Origin: Adiantum capillus-veneris
Lineage: Eukaryota > Streptophyta > Polypodiopsida > Polypodiales > Pteridaceae
DNA: 64,000 nt
NCBI GenBank assembly: GCA_014529385.2
Contig: CM043945.1
Location: 96,634,612-96,698,611 of the forward strand
Direction of reading: 5' to 3'
Shown here: piece by piece, positions 43,039 through 54,257 of the stretch
Layout of the letters: each line of letters opens with the position of its first letter
Position numbering within the stretch: position 1 is the first letter of the stretch
Program-made: the position numbers and the translations under genes
The notes under the pieces: generated by a model
Told to the model about the DNA's origin: nothing
The model's database searches: none
Seen by the model: the letters and a program-made list of their open reading frames with translations, nothing else

Positions 43039-45273
43039 GCAGCGAAATGAATGTTTGAACTTTGCTCAAGATGAGTGCTCCGAACTGTGCTCAACGTTCC
43101 TTTTCGTTCCTATGGAAGGGAGAGTCTTCCATTCTTAATGAGAGAGTGCAATGAACACAAACAAAGTGAATGGAAGTGCATGAGACTGAGAGATAGAGAA
43201 GAGAATACGACACCAGAGACGTAAAACCCTCCTCCAAAGGCCCCACTGTCTATGGCGAGAGCGGTCTACTTATGATTGCACGAATCTCTACAATGCTTAG
43301 ACTTGCCGACGATGTCAATGACGATAAGGACGACGACGAGACGGGCTGAAATTGTGATCACGAACAAAGTGAGTGGATACTGTGCGTGCAAGTGTATGAG
43401 ACTGAGAGATAGAGAGAAGAGAGTTACGACACCAGAGACGTAAAATCCTCCTCTGAAGGCCCCACTCTCGTTGGCGAGAGTCGTCTACGATTGATTGCAC
43501 AAACGGGTACAATGATGATGCATAAAATTGATGGAGATCTAAGCTATGTCGACGACGACGACCGGGATGGCGATGACGACAATAGGGCTGAAACGAGGAT
43601 GGTTCTAACTGCTGTCCAAAAACGCTATCTGCTGAAATCTGCTGCAAGTAAGACCCTGGTTTTCGAGGCTGAATTTAGGCTGCAACAAACGCTGAATTTC
43701 CCTTTATAAAAAGGATGGCTGCCGTGTTTTAGGGCTGAAAACGCTGGTTTACCTGCTGCTGAAACGCTGATTTGGTAGTCCTGCTGGCGATGGGAAAACG
43801 CTAGATGCAAAGGGGGCAATGCGGTCCAAATCCTGTGGAAAACGCCAAGGCAAAAGGGTTGCTGGCGATGCTACAAAACGCTAGGGCTGAAGCTGCTGGC
43901 GATGATGCTTGGGACCAAAAACGCCAGGCTGCTGGGGAGTGGAAACGCTAGGCTGAAAAACGCCAAGGCATGGGGAGTCTTGCTGAGAGAGAGGGAACCT
44001 GTCGCCGAAGCCTGCTGTTCTCCTTGCTCATCTGCTGTTTAGGGCTAACCTTGGTTTGCTTATATATTTTCTTACCCAAATTGCCCTGCCTACTTTTGTT
44101 GGAAAGTCACTTAAATTAATAAGTGAAAAATGTCAAAAATAGGGAAAATAGGCTAAAATCACTGGAAAATTCCCCTGACTGATTCTGATGGATTCTGATG
44201 GGAATGCTTATGATCATGCTGTGTGCAACCAGAGGATATGCATCTAGACTAAGTGACTAGGCATGCACGGTCTACGAATAGACTCACAAAAGTGCAAGAT
44301 CACTTCTAATCTAGACTGACTGGACTTGACGGAAACCCTGATATGGTGTAGCTTGTCCACGGACACATAGGGTTGGATGTGTCACGTGACAGCTGAAATC
44401 TGCAAATCTTGTATCTGCTAAATTCTGACTCTCTGTCAATGACGATGTCGACGACGACGATGCGACGACGACGCGCTGAAAACGCAGATGCTGAAATCTA
44501 CGTTTTCCGGGCTGAAACTGTAAACCTTGCGGAAACTGACCGTGCGACGAGGAACTGCTGCGGCGAAGGCAAGATCTCTAAGGTTCGGGACTTGATCTGC
44601 GGTGTCTAAGTGCTGGAAACTGAAAACGCTAATGGTTCTCGATGTTCCGTCGTGGTAAATCTGCAAAATGCTGGGGCTGATCTGCAAATCAAAAACGCTA
44701 GGGCTGAAAATGGTTCTGTTGTCGCCGGATGTTCTGCAAATGCAAAACACTAGGTTGATCTGATGTGTCGTGATGACGCCAGAATCTGCAAGTGCAAAAA
44801 CGTTGGCTGATCTGGTCCAAAAACGCTAGGTGGTTACTGTGGAGCAAAAACGCTAAGCCTCTTGGGTTCTGGTGAGAAGTTGCCTGTTGAGCAAGGTGCT
44901 CCTGCTGCCTCTTCTGCCAATTAGTGCTAGCGTAGGTTTGCTTATATACAAACTTACTCAATTTGCCCTACCTACTTTCCAACAAAAGTCACTTAAAAAT
45001 AATAAGTGAAAAATGTCAAAAATAGGTAAAATAGGCTAAATGCACTAGAAAATTCCCCTGAAGGATTCTGATGGATTCTAATGGGAATGCTTATGATCAT
45101 GCTATGTGCAACCAAAGGATATGCATCTACATTAAGTGTCTGGACATGCGCGGTCTGCGAACAGACTCACAAAAGTGTCAGAACACTTCTAAATCTAGAC
45201 TGACGGGACTAACTGAACCCTTATCGTGCTGTAGCTTGTCCACGGACACATAGGTTGGATGTGTCAAGTGACA
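43037..45273 (-). mobile_element. 3' LTR of the minus pol-less element, carrying a partial LTR inside
   Basis: It starts at GTGCAGCGAAATG and ends GTGTCAAGTGACA. After about 43352 a second, 5'-incomplete LTR of a related subfamily intervenes to about 44391 (ending GTGTCACGTGACA). Then the host LTR resumes with GCTGAAATCTGCAAATC. Without it the LTR is about 1.2 kb, equal to its partner once the hAT is removed. Confidence 0.8.
43353..44391 (-). repeat. Partial LTR of a related subfamily nested in the LTR
   Basis: It has the ordered blocks of this LTR family (ACACCAGAGACGTAAAA, GTCACTTAAATTAATAAGTG, ATGATCATGCTGTGTGCAACC, GTAGCTTGTCCACGGACAC) and a full 3' end. It begins inside the LTR at TGTGATCACG, with no clear target duplication. 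About ten AAAACGC(T/C) motifs lie at 43617-43960. Confidence 0.7.
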
Positions 45274-45287
45274 TCCCCTCCTTTTCA
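45274..45287 (-). promoter_or_regulatory. Polypurine tract, minus pol-less element
   Basis: GAAAAGGAGGGGA (minus) next to the 3' LTR end. Confidence 0.75.
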
Positions 45288-46880
45288 AAGTGAGGTACTG
45301 GTACCGAACTGTGTGGCGTCGAGGGAGATCGCCAATAGCATCCGGAATCCTGAAAGGGACTCTTCGTCGGCCTACTGTGATGTGTGGGTCGTGCGGTACT
45401 TGAACTTCATAAAGGTCTGCAACGCTTGCTTCTTTGGGCCGCGCCGAAAGCGACACAAAGTTTCCTGTGGCTCCTTCGATGCTTCAATTTCGTCTAGAGA
45501 CCTCCTTCTTTCATCTTCAAGAATCTCCATGGCTGAAAATTTCTGAAACCATTTCCAACACAAAACCATGAACATACCTATTCCATGTAAAGTGAGTGGA
45601 AAAAATCGTGTCTTCCTCAAAGACTATGCATGCAATGTAGATGAACAAAGAGACGGAGTGCTAAACCGATCACCACATACACGCAAACAATGAGATCGAA
45701 TCTCTCTCTTATGATCTAGAGCAATCAATTGTGGCAATTCACAAAGGAAATGCCCATGCTTGGTGCTCATACTTTCATGTGCTCTTTCTACAAATGTGTC
45801 ATGCCAAGGAAGAGACATGGAATGTGACTTCCCTAAATGCATACTTTTCAGCTTTTCATGAAAAATCTGCATACATCCATGCTCATTCATGAGTGGAACG
45901 TGCTCAACGTACAATATGTCATGCCTAGGAAAAGGGATCACATAAAAACGTTGACTAAAATACAAGAAACAATCACAAATGAAACACTCGTACAATGCGT
46001 GCGTACGAATCATGCGAACACATAATACTTTCTGTGAGGGTTCTTTGGACCTAGGCCCGAGAGCGAAGATCGGTTCTTCCTGAGAGGGTTCTTTGGACCT
46101 AGGCTCGAGAGCCAAGATCGATCCTTCGTGATTGATCAAATCTGCAACAAGGTTAGCTTCGCTAGAAAAAGCATCCACTAGCACATCATCCTTGTGAACA
46201 ATCACATCATCTTCATGCAAATCATCATGCTTGTGAGAAATCACATCTTGATCATGCAAATCATCATGCTCATCATTATCATGCAAATCATCATGCTTGT
46301 CATTATCATCCTAATCATCGGGCTTATCATTGTCATTCAAATCATCATGCGTATCATCATGCAAATTCTGTGTGTCATGCTTTGGAGAAGAAGGGAGTGA
46401 GAGAGGCTCCTTTTCCTGATTCTGTGCAAAGTACACCTGCACTTGAGAAAAAAGTCGCCACAACTCTTTCATGTGTTGGTCGCTCTTCTCTTGTCTTGCT
46501 TTGTTCTTGCGGTCATCTTCTGCTTGTCTTTCGTTGTTCTCGCAATCAAATTTGGCTTGTCTTTCTTTGGCTTCCAAGCGTGCTTGCTCACTCTCACGCG
46601 CTATGACTGCCATTCCTTCTTTGTATTCACGATCTATGGCTGCCCTTCGTTCTTTGTAGGCCTTTCTTTCTGCTTCTCTTTCTGCTTTTCTTTCTTCGCG
46701 TTCTAACTGTCTTTTCATAAACAATTGCTCCAACTCCTCCATAGGAGTTAGTGCAATCCTTGGCGTAGATGGGGAAGGGGGAGAGTCGGAAAAACCTCTT
46801 GGTGGGGAAAATTCTTCTTCGCCTCTCTCATGCTCATCACCTCTAAGCGAAGTATCCAATCCGCTTCGGGTGATGACCAT
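45288..46880 (-). pseudogene. ORF of the pol-less LTR element (minus copy): coiled coil, Asp/His-rich block, C-terminal domain
   Basis: ATG at 46880 (MVITRSGLDTSLRGDEHERG). Residues about 50-160 are Glu/Arg/Lys-rich and look like a long coiled coil (EREERKAEREAERKAYKERR). Then EPLSLPSSPKHDTQNLHDDT enters the Asp/His-rich block, so gag knuckle and protease present in the plus copy are absent here. A TAG near 46310 interrupts the block. SKEPSQ units, FSQRFYVIPFPRHDILYVEH, ESMSTKHGHFLCELPQLIAL, and after a frameshift near 45620 KKQALQTFMKFKYRTTHTSQ follow. No polymerase domain is present, so mobility would need enzymes in trans. Confidence 0.78.
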
Positions 46881-47363
46881 CCACTGAAGTCGTGGGTTCT
46901 TGTGGGTTCTTGTGGTCTTGGGTTCTTAAGTTCACGAGGAACTTGGGTTCTTGGGGATCTTGGGTGCTTGGGTTCTTGAGTTCTTGAGGTTCTTGCGGGT
47001 CTTGAGGTTCTTGAGGTTTTCTTTCGCTTGCAAACCGCGTTTTGAGAAGGATCTTCTCTTCACCCGAGTTCTACTCCTTTCCGTGGGCGCACCCCTTGGC
47101 GGCCTTGCGCTCACACCAAGGTTTCTTTTTCCCACCTCACGTCGATTGGGCGGCCGCTAAGTGCACGGTCCGCTCTCAATGAGTGAAAAGAGACACAAGG
47201 GGAGGCTGGACAAGCCCTTCTTTCCTGGGATTCCTGTCACTCTTCAAAAACACGATAAGGAGTCAACACGCCCAAGCGAACTTGGATTCGTGCGACCTCA
47301 ACAAGCAAAAAAATTCTTGTGATTCTTGTGGTTCTTTCCTTAAGTTATACAGAACAATGCCAA
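46881..47363 (-). other. 5' leader of the minus pol-less element
   Basis: Lies between primer site and ORF. It contains about a dozen irregular GGTTCTTG/TGGGTTCTT units at 46893-47025. No domain was recognised. Confidence 0.6.
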
Positions 47364-47364
47364 A

Positions 47365-47377
47365 AGCTCTGATACCA
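47365..47377 (-). promoter_or_regulatory. Primer-binding site (tRNA-iMet), minus pol-less element
   Basis: TGGTATCAGAGCT (minus) next to the 5' LTR start at 47379. Confidence 0.88.
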
Positions 47378-47895
47378 ATGTTAGGTGCAACGGAATGAAT
47401 GTTTGAATTTTGCTCAAGATGAGTGCTCCGAACTATGCTCAAGGTTCCTTTTCGTTCTTATGGAAGGGAGAGCCTTCCGTTCTTAATGAGAGAGTGCAAT
47501 GAACACAAACAAAGTGAATGGACACACTGAATGGAAGTGCATGAGACTAAGAGATAGAGAAGAGAATACGACACCAGAGACGTTGTAAAACCCTCCTCCA
47601 AAGGCCCCACTCTCTATGGCGAGAGTGGTCTACTTATGACATAGTTACAGGGGACAGGGGGGACGGGCCCTAGGGTCGGGGGGACGGCCGTAACCGGGCC
47701 GGGGACGGACGGGGACTCCTTGGGACGATCGGATTTCTGGCCGGACGGGCGGGTCGTAGGCTGCCGGACCGGGGACGGACCGAACGGCTGGGAACGGGAA
47801 TTTTCAGGGCAGGTAAAAAATGGCCGTTTTTTACCGTTTTAAACGGCTATTTGCAGCCCAACGTCCATATTTTGGGGGGGCTTGGCCCTTGGGAG

Positions 47896-47906
47896 GCTAT
47901 AAAAGC
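47896..47906 (+). promoter_or_regulatory. TATA box of the hAT transposase
   Basis: CTATAAAAGCC lies about 275 bp before the first ATG at 48174, followed by a CT-rich leader. Confidence 0.6.
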
Positions 47907-48173
47907 CCCCTTGGGCCTCTTAATACTTATTCCCTCAAGCTCTCCTCTCTACTCATAGCCTCATTGCTCAAGGCTCAAGCATGACTACGCGCCGTGGCCC
48001 GTACGCTCTACACTCTACCCTTGAGTCTTCACTCTCTCCCTCTTCTACCCACTTTGAAGCTCTCCTCTCCCTCTTCTACCCACTTTGAAGCTCTCCTCTA
48101 CTCTCTCTCCACACAAGCTCTTCTCTAACTCCTCTAACTTCTAAGCTCTACTCTCTCGAGTCTCTCCACCATC

Positions 48174-48706
48174 ATGTCATCTCAAGCCAACTCCACTTCT
48201 TAAGCCGGTTCTTCTCGAAGGAGGCCCGCCGTGCAAACGTGGTCGTGGTGGGATGAAGTCAACTTTAGCACGCGTGGCAAAGGTGGCGGTGCAAGACCAT
48301 GGACTTGAAAGCTATGCCCATACAAGAGAACGGGTGGTTCAAACAAAGTGCGAGCCCATCTTCTTCATGAACCCGGTCACGAGGTGAAGTTTTGCCCTCG
48401 AGTAACTCCCGAGAAGAGGTTGGATCTTCTTGAGAAGCTCACGGTGTATGAGGTCACGGAAACGACCAAGAGGGGCCGTTTTGTTGCCGTTGATCCCTCC
48501 GCCACGGTGACACCGCGAGAGCAAAGGGAAGCCAACCTTGACGACATCTCTCGAGGCTTCAAGAGCCATGCATCTACACCGTCCTCTTCCGTTCCGCATC
48601 GCCAAAGCACTCTCAAAGAAAATTGGAATCCTAAATTGAAGGAAGAGGTGGATAGGTCGGTTGCCCGATTCTTCTTCCACGACCACATTGCCTTCCATGC
48701 TTCGCG
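48174..48706 (+). pseudogene. hAT transposase exon 1: BED zinc finger, broken
   Basis: ATG at 48174. TAA at 48201 and TGA at 48306 interrupt the frame. The second stop falls exactly at the first zinc-binding Cys of the BED finger (W-T-stop-K-L-C-P ... VRAHLLHEPGH). The finger would bind the element ends. The downstream part (PREQREANLDDISRGF ... SVARFFFHDHIAFHASR) is open and ends at a GTGAGT donor (48707). Confidence 0.8.
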
Positions 48707-48817
48707 GTGAGTTTCCCTTGGCATATGCACATTGCAATCTTCCATTTTGTATTCATAATGGGTTCTAACTTCTCGACTCTCCATACTAACACAACATGCT
48801 CTATTTTGTGTGGATAG

Positions 48818-50366
48818 TCTCCATACTTTCGAACCATGGTTACGAAAATAGGGGAATATGGCTCCTCTTATGTGCCACCTTCATCGGAGAGGCTTCGCAC
48901 CACCCTCCTTGACAAAGAGAAGCTTGTCGTGGAGCAAGCGGCCCAAGCAACAAAGGATTTGTGGGAGACCAATGGCGTCTCTCTCCTTGTAGATGGATGG
49001 AGCGACACCCGCAAGCGGTCCATCCACGGGGTGGTGGCCTACTCTCGGGGGGAGATGTACTTTGTGGAGTCACATGATGCATCCGATAGTGGCAAGGCCG
49101 CCGAGATGCTTGTTGCGGAGTGGACAAGCACCATAGAGATCACCAGCCCGAAGAATGTCCTTTGTATGGTTGCAGATGGAGAGGCGTCAAATAGGGCAGC
49201 CGGGGCTATCATTGGGCATGTATCCCAGCATCCATGTCACATTTTGCATGGCGCATTGCCTCAATAACCTCCTCAAGGACATAGGGAACTTGTCATGGAT
49301 TTCACCCACCATTGGTGACGCCTCTCGAATTGTCTCCTTTGTGCTCAACCATCAAAAAGTGCGCCATGAATTCTCAAAGAGGAGCCACTTGTCCTTGCTC
49401 AAATATTCAGCTTATGCTAGGCCGCTTGTCTACATGTGGCGGAGCCTTAAGGGGCCTCTTTCTCAGTGATGGGTTCCAGGCCATGCCGGAGTCTACATCA
49501 GCAACAGGATTGAAATGCCGAGAATGGGCCGACGACGCCACTTGGTAGAAGGAGGTGAAGACTCTTGATGCCATGGTCAAGCCTATTCTACACCTACTTC
49601 GAGTGGTGGATGGCTTGCACCCATGCATTGGCAAAGTCTACGAAGCCATGGACCGGATGATAGAGGCACTTGAGAAGCTTGTGCCTGACCCTGTTCAGTA
49701 TGCGGAGATTCATGGCTTGTGTGAGTCGAGATGGAATGGATACTACTCTCCACTTCATGCGGCAGCTTATGTGCTTGACCCTGAGTTTCAGGGAAAGCGT
49801 CAAGAGACCGACAAGGAGGTGAGCAAAGGATGGCAGCTTGCATTGAAGCGCCTTGAGCCTAGCAATGACATTAGGCGCAAGATTAGAGACGAGCTACTCA
49901 ACTACAGGCAAAAGAAGGGCTCCTATGGATGTGTAGATGCACAGCTTGATCGCAACAAGATTGGCTCGGTTTTGTGGTGGGAGGACTATGGAGGAGATGG
50001 CCCACATTTGCAGCGCTTGGTTGTTCGTGTCCTTAGCCAAGCATGTACCACTAGTTGCTTGGAGCAACTATGGAGTGTGTACAGCCACATTGCCTCTAAG
50101 AAGAGGAATCCCTTGGGGTTCAGAGGGCCAATGATTTGGTGTTTGTGAGCGCTAACTTGCGCATGCTTGCCAAGAGCGTCACACACAAGGCAGATCCATT
50201 CACTGAGTGGGAGATGACACAAGAGAATCCATCTATGGCCGATACTCTTTTGGAGGAGCTAGAGGAGGACTTCGAGCCTCAATGCGAGCCTCCCGAGCCC
50301 TCATACGTCGCTGAAGACCTCGACTACGACGACGATATGGAGATTCAGCAGGCGAGCACTTCTTGA
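48818..50366 (+). pseudogene. hAT transposase exon 2: DUF659 and dimerisation domain, broken
   Basis: After a TGGATAG acceptor: SPYFRTMVTKIGEYGSSYVP, then the DUF659/RNase H-like catalytic region NGVSLLVDGWSDTRKRSIHG and VLCMVADGEASN. A frameshift near 49230 leads to VTFCMAHCLNNLLKDIGNLS; further shifts occur near 49450 and 50125. The C-terminal hAT dimerisation segment reads ACTTSCLEQLWSVYSHIASK and RNPLG. It ends in an acidic tail (EELEEDFEPQCEPPEPS ... DLDYDDDMEIQQ). Joining the visible GT-AG sites leaves a frame mismatch. Inactive. Confidence 0.85.
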
Positions 50367-51698
50367 GTTTGATGATCATTGATCACTCGACTCTCGAGTC
50401 TAGACTCTTGAGTCTACGACTCTACCTACTACATAGCCCTTTGTACTTTTTGTTATCCTTGAGGCCTCAGGCTTGTCCTAAGTCCTTTAGGCTTTTTAAC
50501 TCTTGAGCCCTTGTGGCATGCACTTCTCATTTTGTATCCATCGATCATCGATGTTTTATTAGCACATTTCCGCCTATATGACTCGTGTTCTTTGGTCTAT
50601 TTAGTGTAAATTTATGGTCAAAGTGATGCTCTATGTGTGTGGCATGTGTGTAGGTCAAAAAATGCCAAAAAAACTCTTTTCTTTGCCATTCCGACCCCCG
50701 TCCCCGTTTCCTAACTTTTGCAGTCCCGTCTCCGATCCCGACCCCGACCCGCCGTCCCATGTAACTATGACTTATGATTGCACGAATCTCTAAAATGCTT
50801 GGACTTGCCGACGATCAGGACGACGAAGAGACGGGCTGAAATCTGAAAACTCTAAGGGCTGAAATCTGCAAATCTTGTATCTATTGAATTCTGACTCTCT
50901 GTCAACGACGACGCGCTGAAAACGCAGATGCTGAAATCTGCGTTTTCCGGGCTGAAACTGTAAACCTTGCGGAAATTGACCGTGCGACGAGGAACTGCTG
51001 CGGCGAAGGCGAGATCTGCGAGGTTCGGGACTTGATCTGCGGTGTCCAAGTGCTGGAAACTGAAAACGCCAATGGTTCTTGATGTTCCGTCGTGGTAAAT
51101 CTGTAAAACGCTGGGGCTGATCTGCAAATCAAAACGCTAGGGCTGAAAATGGGTTTGCTATCACCGGATGTTCTGCAAATGCAAAACGCTAGGCTGATCT
51201 GCTGTGTCATGATGACGCCAGAATCTGCAAGTGCAAAAACGCTGGCTGATCTGGTCCAAAAATGCTAGGTGGTTGCTGTGGAGCAAAAACGCTAGGCCTC
51301 TTGGGTTTTGGTGAGAAGTTGCCTGTTGAGCAAGGTGGTCCTGCTGCCTCTTCTGCCAATTAGTGCTAGCCTAGGTTTGCTTATATACAAACTTACTCAA
51401 TTTGCCCTACCTACTTTCCAACAAAAGTCACTTCAAAATAATAAGTGAAAAATGTCAAAAATAGGCTAAATGCACTGGAAAATTCCCCTGAAGGATTATG
51501 ATGGATTCTGATGGGAATGCTTATAATCATGCTGTGTGCAACCAAAGTATATGCATCTACACTAAGTGTCTGGACATGCACGATCTGCGAACAGATTCAC
51601 AAAAGTACCAGAACACTTTTAAATCTAGATTGACTAGACTGACTGAAACCTTATCGTGTTGTAGCTTGTCCACGGACACATACGGTTGGATGTGTCAC

Positions 51699-51699
<1 letters not shown>

Positions 51700-51730
<31 letters not shown>
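51700..51730. repeat. (GA)n at the other LTR boundary
   Basis: About 30 bp of GA directly continue the truncated LTR end GTGTCACGTG. This mirrors the GA tract at 42991-43036. Confidence 0.9.
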
Positions 51731-51734
<4 letters not shown>

Positions 51735-51800
51735 AATTTCCACAGACTCTACGTTTGCACTCTGCGGGCGCTGGGGCCTAGGAGTCAGATGGGACAGAAC

Positions 51801-52185
<385 letters not shown>

Positions 52186-52549
52186 TGTAAGTGCTACGGT
52201 GGATAGACCAATGTGGCATTCATCATTGTGTGAGCACCATCGCAATAGAAAGTGAGTAAAATAGGTAGAGTATACTCAATTAAACTTCCTTGCTTGATTG
52301 GAATGAGAGAGAGTATAACAAGTTTGGCATAGTGGCCTTATATAGGTTCAAGATGGAAGGTGAAAATGAATGTGAAAAAGATAAGCACCACAAATGGTAA
52401 AGAGTAAGTAGCATGTGTGCTACAACAAGTACCATGTGGCTATAATGAGTAGCATGTGCGCATAGCAGAGGAACTTAGAAGCATGTGTTAGGGAACTCTA
52501 TGTAGGAGGTTGTATTTGTGCACATAGGGATGCACATTACTATACTTGG
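52186..52549 (-). mobile_element. LTR start interrupted by a solo LTR
   Basis: TGTAAGTGCTACGG follows the primer site. The sequence is LTR-like, with TTATATAGG and repeats of AGTA(G/C)CATGTG. It is cut at 52549 by the solo LTR and may continue for some distance beyond 54257. Its far end was not found. Confidence 0.55.
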
Positions 52550-54257
52550 TGTCACAAGGACGTGGCAATTGCTAACTTTAGTTGTTGGTTTCTTTCCGAA
52601 GATTTTTGTTTAATTTTTGGGACCCTCTTTTTGAAGTTGCAAATGGCCGGATATGGTATGGCCAGTGTGAAACGGCCGACGGTCGAGAGTTTCACCCGCA
52701 GTCGGAAAGGGACGTCAGCACGAGTTGGTCGGGCCAATCGGCACTGGAATCCGAGCACTAAAAGGGTATCTAGACTCAGTTCAAAGTCATTTAGGCTCCT
52801 CACTACACTTATAAGTCAGTGGGTACTAGGAAATTAACTCAATAGAGGCATAAGGGACACGTGGCGGCTCCAAAATATTCTACCAGATTTGCATGAAGAG
52901 GGGGCGCCCAAATTGAGAGAGGAGGCTGATTTTGTTCATTAAGTGCTACTGTGTGTGTGAGTAGTGGGTGCAGGTGATCACAGCTTTAATAGAAAACTTT
53001 CCTTCTACCTTGCTCTATGTAACGCGACGATTTGCTCCCGCGCATCTCTCTCTCCCCTTTGCACATATGGTAATGCCTCTCTAGTTGGGCTTTTCACATG
53101 ACCATGTACAGTTATGGGGGTTTTATGCACGTTTGCCAAGGCAAGAGCCTTCTGTACAGGAACCGGATTAGCTAATTGCTAATCCCCTTCAGATACGCAC
53201 AAATCCATCGCAAAGGAATGCAAAACGGAGAGTTTTCTTGAGTGAAAACTCGTCCGATTTACAAGGAAACTGTCCCATTGCGTGCGGGAGCACCTGAGAC
53301 ACGCGTAGGCGTGCCCGCTCCGCTCAAAACGGTTCAAAACAGAGAATTACAGCCTGCTATGTTTTTCTGCAGATATAGGATTTCGCACCTAAACTGTAGG
53401 GAATCGCCAGAGAAGCCTCGGAAAGGCCTTGGGATGCATGTACAGGGCAATAGGCACCTAGCAATGGCAAAACAGAAAATTACAGCAAGCTAAAATTGAC
53501 TTGCAGCTCACTAGAAAGCTTCCATACCGCAAGAGAAAGTGTCCTTGACGTGTACTTTTGACCTACAGGGATATTTGCGTCGTTATGCTGACGAAACTGG
53601 GTCAAAAACCTGCAATTACAGCCATGGACAGTGTTGGAGAGCTTGGTGAGGGTTAGGTGCAAGCGTTGGGATCGTTTATTTGCCAAGGGAGCCTCGGGAA
53701 AGCATTGGGTGCTTGTCCAGGACAATTTAGAGAGATTTCTCGCGAGGAATCTCGTCTAATTCAAGGGGCAAATGACCCTACAGGTGCGAGAGCTGGGGGG
53801 CTACCCAAAAAAGTGAACGGCACGCCGATCGGAACGCAAAACAGAGAATTCAGCGAGCTGCAATTTCTTGCCAGGTTTTTCAAAGTGCTCTAAGTGCGTG
53901 GAAAGTCAATGTTTACTTGGGATTTTGTCCGTGGAGACTTCTACTGTGGTTATGTTGCCGAAATCGGGTTAGAGTAGAGAAATTTCAGCCCGATAAAATT
54001 GGGACAGCTTGTAGAAGTTTACGGGTTTTTCTCAAGTATAATAAGAATAAAGAAACACCGAAAGGGGCGCCAATCTTTGGGGCCAACAGGGTGTCGTTGT
54101 CTGCTTGGTAGCGCTCTGTCAGGCCATGGTTTGTCTTGAAGTGTTGAATTCAAGTCACAGGCTTATTCATGAAGTTTCTTTGTGTCCTAAAGTTGTTAAA
54201 GTAAAGGATCGGGTGAAAGCCAAAGTCTACCGTCCTACGGGGGCGGGTTTCACTTGG
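52545..54257 (+). mobile_element. Solo LTR (52550-54252) of the outer-gypsy LTR family, TSD CTTGG
   Basis: It begins TGTCACAAGGACGTGGCAATT and ends GGGCGGGTTTCA, the reverse orientation of LTRs 15601 and 29280, with diverged middle blocks. CTTGG lies at 52545-52549 and 54253-54257. It contains AATAAAGAAACACCGAAAGG near 54046. No internal region remains. It lies 560 bp upstream of exon 2's donor side within intron 2. Confidence 0.93.

Larger units (their letters stand above)
47632..50777 (+). mobile_element. hAT-type DNA transposon (47640-50769) with TSD ACTTATGA
   Basis: The 8-bp duplication ACTTATGA lies at 47632-47639 and 50770-50777. The paralogous LTR at 43270 has one uninterrupted ACTTATGATTGCACG. 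Terminal inverted repeats are CATAGTTACA(G/T)GGGAC. Both subterminal regions are packed with GGGACGG-type motifs (CCGTCCC at the right end). The 3130-bp length and BED/DUF659/dimerisation coding fit a once-autonomous hAT. Confidence 0.95.
47379..51702 (-). mobile_element. 5' LTR of the minus pol-less element, split by a hAT element
   Basis: TGTTAGGTGCAACGG at 47379; the LTR is interrupted at 47640-50769 and resumes TTGCACGAATCTCTAAAATG. It runs to GTGTCACGTG at about 51700, where GA repeats replace the final ACA. Net length is about 1186 bp. It carries the AAAACGCTAGG motif cluster at 50900-51295. Confidence 0.88.
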
